Below are positions 33,201-38,963 of a DNA stretch of 38,963 nt, one piece after another. Positions within the stretch are counted from its first letter, which is position 1. The number at the start of each line of letters is the position of its first letter. Below the pieces are notes generated by a model. That model made no database searches. It was not told the origin of the DNA and was given only the letters and a program-made list of their open reading frames with translations. The DNA comes from Candidatus Sumerlaeia bacterium (GTDB taxonomy: Bacteria > Sumerlaeota > Sumerlaeia > JADFCW01): positions 13,326 through 52,288 of the forward strand of contig JAOAGV010000020.1 in assembly GCA_026415575.1 (NCBI GenBank), read 5' to 3'. Position numbers and translations under genes: made by a program.

Positions 33201-33405
33201 AGAAATTGATCTCGTGATCAATACGCCGAGCGGCAAGATGGGCAAGGAAGACGATTCCTATATCCGCAAGGCGGCGATTAAGTTCAAGATTCCGTATATC
33301 ACGACATTGGCGGCGGCGCTGGCAGCGGCCAAAGGAATCGAAGCGAGGCGCGAGCGTGCCGCCTCTGCAAAGTCGCTCCAGAGCTACCACGCGGCGATTC
33401 AGTAG
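30205..33405 (+). CDS. carB: Carbamoyl-phosphate synthase large subunit
   Basis: The 1066-aa product has the normal length and duplicated architecture of CarB: N-terminal half (about 1-400) with [19 protein letters not shown], oligomerisation segment, second half from about 550 with [20 protein letters not shown], two ATP-grasp domains (for example [10 protein letters not shown] and [10 protein letters not shown]) and the C-terminal MGS-like allosteric domain (about 930-1060). It makes carbamoyl phosphate from bicarbonate, ATP and ammonia delivered by the small subunit, feeding pyrimidine and arginine synthesis. No carA is in the window, so it is separated from its partner. AAGGGG precedes the start. 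It ends 24 bases before the convergent lipoate-ligase stop. Confidence 0.98.
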   Translation: [1066 protein letters not shown]

Positions 33406-33429
33406 GACAAGGTGCTGCGCAGGGCAAGT

Positions 33430-35028
33430 TCAACGGTGTTCCCTGCCTGCGCAGACAGCAAAGGCGGAAAGAGTTTTTTCCAGCAACGGCAGGTCCAGTC
33501 GGGTTTGCTGCTCGAACCGGCCGTGATAGGCCTCGCCCGCGCGGTCGAGGTCGTAGCACGTGGTCTCGCAAATATCCAGAAGGACGCCCGGCAGTTGTGC
33601 CGCGGAAAAGTCCCGGTAGTGCTTCTGGAAAAACGCTTCGCAGCAGCAGCCGGCATAAGCGCTCACCCCGCCGGCACGCGCTGCGGCCAACGTATCCATC
33701 AAATGCTCAAAACTTGTGATGGTGACGGGCCGAAGCCCGAACCGCTCCGCCATCTCGAACGCCTCGCCGACCGTGCAGCCACCGCACGGCTCGCACCCCG
33801 CCTCATGCCGGTATTCGCAGTCCGGCTTCTTGGCGCAATAGGGCAGCAACAAAAGCGAGAGGGGGCGGGCAAGGATGTCGCGGGGCGAACCGTTGGCGCA
33901 AAACACGCGATTGGCCTGCTCGGGCGAAAAGCCGAAATCCAGCCACTGGCGCTTGTCGAGCGCCGCCTCGATCACTGCCGCGATGTCGTCCGGACCGAAT
34001 CCGGCTGCTCGAACGCAGCTCTCTTCCCATGCTGCCGCGATGGATTGCCGAATGGCCGTGGGGTCAAGCCGGTGGTCTTTGAGACGCGCCTCGATATCGA
34101 GCACGGCGCGTTGCGGCGTGATGAAAAAATCGCCCGTTAGAACGACCGAACGCAGCCGTCCCCGCGCGATATCCACTTGCACCGCGGCGCGCAGCACCGC
34201 CTCGGCCGTGCGATGAAGTCCGCGAAACATCCCGATCTGCGACCGCTGGCGTGTCGGCCGCTCGACCCATTCCGCGCTGTCGAACTTTGGCAAAAGTTCT
34301 TCAAAGAGGGCGCGCTCGTCCGCAGTCAGATCGCCCGGCTTCAATCGAATGCCAAACGTCCGCTCGAATCCGCGCACGATAGCCTGCTTGATCTCCGGCA
34401 GAGGCGGCAACGTTCCCAATTCGCGCGCCAGCCACGTGACCCGCTGGGCGGCCGAATCGAGCGAGGCCTGCTTGAGTTTCTCGACGGGGATTCGCAGGGC
34501 GCGAATCATTGCGGCCACGTCGAAGTCGAGCAGAAGCGTGCCTTGAAAAAGAAACGCGCCGTCTTCTTCGACGCCGCCGGTGCCGGAAATCTTTCGCCCG
34601 CCGACCTCGATGTCGTTGCGCGGGCGAAACGCGGCGTCCACGCCCAACTCGCGCAACGCTGCAACAACCGCTTCGCAGATTCGACGATGAAGCGCCAAAG
34701 AAAACGGTGTGCCGCCGACATCGCCCGAAGCTGCAATGAGTTCCCAGCCCAGCTGGCTTTCATCGAACAAGATGGCCCCGCCGCCGGTTAGCCGGCGTTG
34801 AATCTCGATGCCGGCCTGCCGGCAATACTCGATGCGGATTTCTTGGGCCACATCCTGATGATAGCCGACCAGTGCGGCCGGCGGCGCGAACTGAAGGAAG
34901 CGGACGGTGTTGGGCGAAAGGTCTCGGGCGCGGGCGGTCAGCAAGGCCTGATCGAGCGCCATGTTTTCGGCCGCCCGCCGCACGCCGGTATCAAGCAGCC
35001 GCCACGGGGTTGAGGAATGGAAGGGCAT
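33430..35028 (-). CDS. Lipoate-protein ligase fused to a Cys-rich DUF116 domain
   Basis: Residues 1-330 form a lipoate/octanoate-protein ligase: RRLTGGGAILFDE (78-90) is the lipoyl-AMP binding loop and GGRKISGTGG (143-152) holds the conserved Lys146. An accessory domain follows. Residues from about 390 form a DUF116-like domain with many Cys (LPYCAKKPDC, GCEPCGGC, GCCCEAF, CETTCYD), probably a metal or Fe-S site. Such fusions are seen near H-protein-like genes in anaerobes and differ from the plain E. coli LplA. The H-protein gene lies 66 bases upstream on the same strand and is the likely substrate. The start is not backed by a strong ribosome site. Confidence 0.87.
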   Translation of the reverse strand: MPFHSSTPWRLLDTGVRRAAENMALDQALLTARARDLSPNTVRFLQFAPPAALVGYHQDVAQEIRIEYCRQAGIEIQRRLTGGGAILFDESQLGWELIAASGDVGGTPFSLALHRRICEAVVAALRELGVDAAFRPRNDIEVGGRKISGTGGVEEDGAFLFQGTLLLDFDVAAMIRALRIPVEKLKQASLDSAAQRVTWLARELGTLPPLPEIKQAIVRGFERTFGIRLKPGDLTADERALFEELLPKFDSAEWVERPTRQRSQIGMFRGLHRTAEAVLRAAVQVDIARGRLRSVVLTGDFFITPQRAVLDIEARLKDHRLDPTAIRQSIAAAWEESCVRAAGFGPDDIAAVIEAALDKRQWLDFGFSPEQANRVFCANGSPRDILARPLSLLLLPYCAKKPDCEYRHEAGCEPCGGCTVGEAFEMAERFGLRPVTITSFEHLMDTLAAARAGGVSAYAGCCCEAFFQKHYRDFSAAQLPGVLLDICETTCYDLDRAGEAYHGRFEQQTRLDLPLLEKTLSAFAVCAGREHR

Positions 35029-35094
35029 GGGAATGCCGGACTTGCGCGATGGACTTTGCGTTCGGGATGGAGCGCGCCAGAGGGCGCAGGGCGG

Positions 35095-35535
35095 CTACTT
35101 CTTCTTTTCCGCCTCGGCGCGGGCGATTTCTTTTTCGAGCCACGGGGTGAGCGCCTGCACTCCGTTCATGAGATAGTCTTTGTCGCTCTCCCAGTTCGAT
35201 GGCTGCACGCGCGCAATCCAACCCTCATCGTAGGGGGATTGGTTGATCAGACCGCTGTCGCTTTCAAGCCGTTCGTTGACGGCCACAACCCGTCCGCTCA
35301 GCGGAGCGATCATCTTGCCGATCCACTTGGACGACTGGAGTTTGCCGCAGACCTCGCCCGCCGTAATCTCGTCGTCCTCGAAAGGCAGATCGGCATAGAC
35401 AATGTCGCCGGCTTCCTTGCGGAAGAAGTCGTTCATGCCGATGGTGGCCGTTCCGTCGGCATCGATCCGCACCCACGCATGATCCGGGTGATAGTAGAGG
35501 TCATCGGGGAAGTGGTAGCCTTTGATTACTGCCAT
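35095..35535 (-). CDS. gcvH: Glycine cleavage H-like lipoyl carrier protein
   Basis: The 146-aa product has the H-protein fold pattern: H-A-W-V-R-I-D (19-25), G-D-I-V-Y-A-D-L-P and the lipoyl site QSSK70-WIGKMIAPLSG. The attachment Lys70 sits in SSKW, where classical GcvH has E-S-V-K-A, so it belongs to a divergent subgroup. The C-terminus carries extra helical, Lys-ending residues. In glycine cleavage it shuttles the aminomethyl group between P-, T- and L-proteins, but none of these genes is here. H-like carriers next to lipoate ligases can also serve other lipoate-dependent systems, so the pathway is open. AGGAG lies nine bases before the start. Confidence 0.88.
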   Translation of the reverse strand: MAVIKGYHFPDDLYYHPDHAWVRIDADGTATIGMNDFFRKEAGDIVYADLPFEDDEITAGEVCGKLQSSKWIGKMIAPLSGRVVAVNERLESDSGLINQSPYDEGWIARVQPSNWESDKDYLMNGVQALTPWLEKEIARAEAEKKK

Positions 35536-35735
35536 AGTCGCACTCTCCTGCCGTCCGGGCCGAACGGTCCGGGCGAATCATGGGCGCATTTCACGCGCCA
35601 CATACCGAAGTATCACGAGATGAATGGAGTTGCCTTCTCCAAGAAAGCGCCAATTCGCTATCACACGGCGGAGGCAGCATCAAGTGGCAAAAACGAAAAT
35701 ATCGCGCCGATGAAGGCAGACGTGCGAGTTTCCGG

Positions 35736-35764
35736 TTGCGGGAAGGAAGGCCATGTACCATAAT
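35736..35764 (+). promoter_or_regulatory. Candidate sigma70-type promoter before the radical SAM gene
   Basis: TTGCGG (35736-35741) and CATAAT (35759-35764) are 17 bases apart; the -10 box matches five of six consensus positions and the -35 box three. Transcription would begin about 30 bases before ATG 35805. It is the best such pair in the 269-base divergent gap. Confidence 0.3.
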
Positions 35765-35804
35765 CTATTTTTGGAGCGTTGAATCCGCGGAAACGGGCGC
35801 GGTC

Positions 35805-37229
35805 ATGAAAGTTTTGCTGATCAATCCTCTGTTCGAGAACCTGGTTGAAGTGCCCGGCCCCGAGGCCATTCCCGAACTGGCCAACGTGGCCCCGCCGCTG
35901 GGTTTGCTTTATCTGGCCGCCGGTGCCGAGCGTCGTTCACACACCGTGGAAGTCCTTGATGCCAACCTCGAAGGCCTCTCGCCCGAACAGACGGCCGAGC
36001 GGATTGCGCAAAGCCGGCCCGATGTGGTCGGCATTACAACCACCACATTCTCTCTGGTGGACGTGCTGCTGGCGGCCCGCGCGGTCAAACGCGCCTCGCC
36101 GGCCTCGCGCATTGTCCTCGGCGGCCCGCACACGGCGCTCTATCCCGACGAAACCATGACCTTCCCCGAGGTTGATTTTCTCATCCTCGGCGAAGGCGAT
36201 CTGGTGTTTCCGCAGTTGCTCGAGGCACTGGCCGCCGACAGCACGGACCTGTCCGCCGTTCCCAACCTGGTCTGGCGGGACAACGGCCGCGTGCGGAAGA
36301 ACCCCGTTGCGCCGTTCATCAGCGACCTTGACAGCCTGCCATTTCCCGCGCGCCATCTGGTTCCCTTCGAGCGCTACCGCTCTTACGTAACGCGTGAGGC
36401 AAGGCTGGCGACGATGATGAGCAGCCGCGGATGTCCCTACAAGTGCACGTTCTGCAACCACCAGCACATGGGCGGGGGTTTCCGTCCGCGCAGTCCGCAG
36501 TCGGTGGTCGCCGAAATGGAAGAATGCGCGCGCATGGGATTCCGCGAGATCATGTTCTACGACGACACGTTCACGATCCAGCGCAAGCGTGTTCTGGACA
36601 TCTGCGATTTGGTGATCGCCCGCCGCTTGCCGGTGAAGTGGGATATTCGCGCCCGCGTCAATACACTCGACGAGGAAGTGCTCGACCGTCTGGTCGAGGC
36701 CGGTTGCGTGCGGCTGCGCATCGGCGTCGAGTCGGGCACGCCCGAAATCTTGAAGATTCTCAACAAGGGCATCCGGCTCGAGGACGTTGCCCGCGTGTTT
36801 GCCCTTGCGCGTCAGCGGGGCATGACCACCTTTGCCTATTTTATGATCGGCAATCCGACCGAGACGCGCGAGCAAATCGAACGGACGGTCGAGTTTGCCA
36901 AAGCCATCCGGCCCGACTTCGTCGAGTTTTCGCCGACCCATCCATGTCCGGGAACGGAACTGTATGAAATGGCTCTGGCGCAGGGGGTGATTCGCGAGGA
37001 CTACTGGCGGGAGTTTGCGCGGAATCCGCGCCCGGGCGTCAAGGTCAAACTGTGGGAGGACGTGCTGACGCGCGACGAGATTTTGCACCTGCTCGACTGG
37101 GCGTTTAAGTCGTTCTATTCTCGCCCCAGCTACATGCTACAGCGCCTGAGCAAAATCCGCTCGATGTCGGAGCTGTATCGTCAGGCGCGCGCCGGAATGA
37201 AACTGCTTTTGGGAAGCGTGCAGAAATAA
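35805..37229 (+). CDS. B12-binding radical SAM enzyme
   Basis: The start is ATG 35805 (MKVLLINPLF); the open frame extends upstream to 35580 without a credible start. The 474-aa product has an N-terminal cobalamin-binding Rossmann domain (about 1-140: PPLGLLYLAAG, GGPHTALYP) and a radical SAM barrel with C210-x3-C214-x2-C217 (CPYKCTFC). E-x-M-F-Y-D-D-T-F and G-V-E-S-G follow, as in B12-dependent radical SAM enzymes of the BchE/P-methylase type. Such enzymes methylate or rearrange unreactive carbons of lipids, cofactors or natural products. Substrate cannot be inferred. It stands alone on its strand, with a small divergent pair downstream. Confidence 0.93.
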   Translation: MKVLLINPLFENLVEVPGPEAIPELANVAPPLGLLYLAAGAERRSHTVEVLDANLEGLSPEQTAERIAQSRPDVVGITTTTFSLVDVLLAARAVKRASPASRIVLGGPHTALYPDETMTFPEVDFLILGEGDLVFPQLLEALAADSTDLSAVPNLVWRDNGRVRKNPVAPFISDLDSLPFPARHLVPFERYRSYVTREARLATMMSSRGCPYKCTFCNHQHMGGGFRPRSPQSVVAEMEECARMGFREIMFYDDTFTIQRKRVLDICDLVIARRLPVKWDIRARVNTLDEEVLDRLVEAGCVRLRIGVESGTPEILKILNKGIRLEDVARVFALARQRGMTTFAYFMIGNPTETREQIERTVEFAKAIRPDFVEFSPTHPCPGTELYEMALAQGVIREDYWREFARNPRPGVKVKLWEDVLTRDEILHLLDWAFKSFYSRPSYMLQRLSKIRSMSELYRQARAGMKLLLGSVQK

Positions 37230-37279
37230 GCGTACGCGGGCGGGCTCCGCATTTTTTGCGTCCAACAAACCTCGCTGCA

Positions 37280-37528
37280 ATGAACGAGTCCAAGGCAAAT
37301 CAGCAGGCTCAAGGGCCGGACGGTTCGATGGCCATCCCACCCGATTGGCTCGAAGAGTTCGAAGCGGCGGCGCGCCGTCCGCTCGAACAGCGGATGAAAT
37401 ACGCTTTCATCAAAACCTACAAACCGGTGCTGGACGACGCGCCGTTTCGCGCCTTCGACACTATGGAAGACTACCGCCGCTGGTGCGAGGAGAATCTTCC
37501 CGATTGGTTGGGCTATGGCCGCGTTTGA
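37280..37528 (+). CDS. Small acidic partner of the nucleotidyltransferase (antitoxin-like)
   Basis: The 82-aa product starts at ATG 37280; an in-frame TTG 24 bases upstream is less likely. It is helical with P-P-D-W-L-E-E-F-E-A, R-M-K-Y-A-F-I and M-E-D-Y-R-R-W-C, and ends G-Y-G-R-V. It overlaps the start of the nucleotidyltransferase gene by 14 bases, which points to translational coupling. The pair has the size and order of toxin-antitoxin-like or mobile nucleotidyltransferase modules, but no known antitoxin fold was recognised. Confidence 0.75.
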   Translation: MNESKANQQAQGPDGSMAIPPDWLEEFEAAARRPLEQRMKYAFIKTYKPVLDDAPFRAFDTMEDYRRWCEENLPDWLGYGRV

Positions 37529-37985
37529 CTATCGTCAGGCACAGGAAATCCGCGACACACTGTTGCGCCACGGTTGCCGCTACTTGTTCATTGGCAAGTC
37601 GGGCGCGATTCTGCTTGGATTTCCGGACACCACGCAGGACGCGGATTTGTTTGTCGAAAAGACCCCGGAAAATTGTCGCGCGCTTGTGGCTGCCCTGCTC
37701 GATCTGGGATTTGCCCTGACCGCCGGGCAGACGGAAGAAATCCTGCGCGGCAAGGATTTCGTCCAACTTAAGAACGGCCCTTTTGACCTCGATCTGGTGT
37801 TTGCACCCGACGGCATCGAACGCTTCGACGATGCATGGCAGCGCCGTGTCGAAGTGGAAGGCTTTCCGGTTTGTCACATAGACGACATCATCGCCAGCAA
37901 GAAGGCCTCGCACCGCCGCAAAGACCTCGAATCGCTTCCCCGTCTCGAATCCTTTCGCCAGTATTGGCTTCGACAGAGACGATAG
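37515..37985 (+). CDS. Nucleotidyltransferase of the AbiEii/MNT-like superfamily
   Basis: The 156-aa product shows the beta-polymerase-fold pattern: L-F-I-G-K-S-G-A, then T-Q-D-A-D-L-F-V, the metal-binding D-x-D pair, and later F-D-L-D-L-V-F with a further acidic metal ligand. V-C-H-I-D-D-I-I-A-S-K-K and R-K-D-L-E-S-L-P follow, as in proteins annotated as AbiEii-like or DUF6036-type nucleotidyltransferases. Relatives transfer nucleotides to tRNA or proteins, some as toxins. It overlaps the upstream small gene and ends one base before the convergent thymidylate-synthase stop. A toxin role is an inference. Confidence 0.78.
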   Translation: MAAFDYRQAQEIRDTLLRHGCRYLFIGKSGAILLGFPDTTQDADLFVEKTPENCRALVAALLDLGFALTAGQTEEILRGKDFVQLKNGPFDLDLVFAPDGIERFDDAWQRRVEVEGFPVCHIDDIIASKKASHRRKDLESLPRLESFRQYWLRQRR

Positions 37986-37986
37986 A

Positions 37987-38928
37987 CTATCCAGTCAACC
38001 GTTGAATTCTTGCAGTTTGTTTCGGGTCCAGTTCGCCGCGGCGCGATTCGGGGATTTCGTCCCAGAGCCGCCGCAGGTGCTCTTCGGGCAGCGGGATATC
38101 GCTTTGCGTGCCGTTGAACAGGATGATGCGGCCGTCGTCGAGCATGTCCTTCACATCGGCGGACGACAGGGTTCGCTCCTCGAATGACTTCGAGGCAATG
38201 AGTTTTAGAAACCGCTCGAACTCTCCGAAATATGATCCGTAGATGTGATAGGAATCGGCCTCGTGGATGTAGCGCCCGACAGCGATCTCGCGGCCCATGC
38301 GCTCGGACAGCCGCTCGGCAACCCAACGCTGCAAGTCCGTGAAGGCATACATATTCATGAAGGCCGCCTTGAAGGCGTCGTTGCTGCGCATCGAGGCGTG
38401 CATGTCGAGCTGGCGGTTGTCGAACACCCGAAACCATAGTCGCTGAAGACACGCCGGATCGCTGATGCCGATATCCTGCCAGACCTGCCAGGTGACCGCC
38501 TGCGCGCGGCGTGTATGCGGCGCTTCGGCCAGCTTTTCGACCACCTTCTCGATCTGATCAAACGTTCCGACACCCGGCACGCGATAGGCAAACAGCCGCT
38601 CGTGATAGGTGTACTCCCAGCGGCCTTCCTGCGGACAAATCCAATTGTCATGAACGCCGAACAGAACCTCTTGGCGGTAGATTTCGAGATCGGCCAGTCC
38701 ACAGGGAATCGCGCGGTGAATGCGCGGTTCGGACATCGGCTGCTCGACCACGATCCGCATGACGGCATCGCGGCTGGGCGGGTCGCCGGGCTTGTCATAT
38801 TCGGTGCGAAATGCATCGCCGTCCTGCCAGCAGGCCACGACGCTTCGCTCCCATGCTTCGGGCAGATTGCGCGCGCGAATGTCTATGACGGAGCGCCGTT
38901 CGGGGGGATTGAGGGGTTCGTTAGTCAT
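37987..38928 (-). CDS. Divergent thymidylate synthase (ThyA-like)
   Basis: The 313-aa product carries ThyA landmarks in order: phosphate-binding R140-R141, D-P-A-C160-L with the catalytic Cys, M-R-S-N-D (180-184) matching the RSxD loop, Asn192 in the place of the dUMP-binding Asn, and Y-H-I-Y (227-230). It lacks the long conserved blocks of E. coli ThyA and resembles archaeal-type or dCMP-hydroxymethylase-like members. It would methylate dUMP (or a related pyrimidine) with methylene-tetrahydrofolate. AGGAGG lies five bases before the start, which is near the right end of the window; nothing credible follows. Confidence 0.8.
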   Translation of the reverse strand: MTNEPLNPPERRSVIDIRARNLPEAWERSVVACWQDGDAFRTEYDKPGDPPSRDAVMRIVVEQPMSEPRIHRAIPCGLADLEIYRQEVLFGVHDNWICPQEGRWEYTYHERLFAYRVPGVGTFDQIEKVVEKLAEAPHTRRAQAVTWQVWQDIGISDPACLQRLWFRVFDNRQLDMHASMRSNDAFKAAFMNMYAFTDLQRWVAERLSERMGREIAVGRYIHEADSYHIYGSYFGEFERFLKLIASKSFEERTLSSADVKDMLDDGRIILFNGTQSDIPLPEEHLRRLWDEIPESRRGELDPKQTARIQRLTG

Positions 38929-38963
38929 TGGAGCCTCCTGAAGAAAAGATGAAACGGGGAATG

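Noticed and set aside
35805..37229. Radical SAM gene as a sulfatase-maturing enzyme
   Set aside because: It has an N-terminal B12-binding domain and no SPASM-type Cys-rich C-terminus, so it is not an anSME.

Overview
The window reads as chromosomal DNA of a GC-rich, Gram-negative bacterium. It holds a lipobox lipoprotein, Tat- and Sec-exported enzymes, a heptose-type nucleotide-sugar enzyme and a polyprenyl-sugar glycosylation module. Several exported sulfatases, a glucuronoyl-esterase-like enzyme and a Tat-exported Gfo/Idh/MocA protein are typical of polysaccharide-degrading lineages such as Planctomycetota, Lentisphaerota/Kiritimatiellota, Hydrogenedentota or Sumerlaeota. The sequence alone does not let me choose between them. 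No rRNA, tRNA, CRISPR array, phage gene or transposase was recognised.

Layout. (1) 1-6205, plus strand: a run of uncharacterised envelope genes: an Ig-like protein with MMQPG repeats (cut by the window edge), a tail-anchored helical protein, a 1075-aa helical lipoprotein, a 41-aa one-helix membrane protein, a diverged paralogue of the tail-anchored protein, and a membrane/TPR gene broken by an apparent frameshift. (2) 6277-10896, minus strand: four genes joined by three ATGA overlaps: phosphodiesterase, nucleotide-sugar epimerase, nucleotidyltransferase-GmhB fusion and a lone sugar ABC permease. (3) 11755-12420: exported PrxQ-type peroxiredoxin with a possible second, cytosolic start. (4) 12472-15678, minus: zinc-ribbon membrane protein with an HEXXH-X18-E metallopeptidase signature. 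(5) 15878-20230, minus: CE15-like esterase and two sulfatases. (6) 21154-25504: FmdB-like zinc ribbon, small coiled coil, AAC(3)-fold acetyltransferase, Gfo/Idh/MocA oxidoreductase and an iduronate-2-sulfatase-like sulfatase. (7) 26014-29681, minus: GT2 polyprenyl-phosphate sugar synthase, DUF2304 membrane protein and a GT-C transferase with a helical-repeat tail. (8) 30205-38928: carB, a lipoate ligase-DUF116 fusion next to an H-protein, a B12-binding radical SAM enzyme, a toxin/antitoxin-like nucleotidyltransferase pair, and a divergent thymidylate synthase.

Regions 5 and 6 together look like uptake-independent, extracytoplasmic breakdown of a sulfated, uronic-acid-containing polysaccharide. 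Regions 2 and 7 would make and transfer surface sugars.

The most unusual non-coding signal is a family of four 140-205 bp elements (A-D, in the intergenic regions near 11.3, 20.9, 25.8 and 29.9 kb). Each is bounded by inverted REP-like palindromes and carries an internal hairpin. Copy C lies between two diverged 99-bp direct repeats. The most unusual protein-level signals are the unknown envelope operon with its duplicated helical protein, the lipoate ligase-DUF116/H-protein pair, and the zinc-ribbon metallopeptidase.
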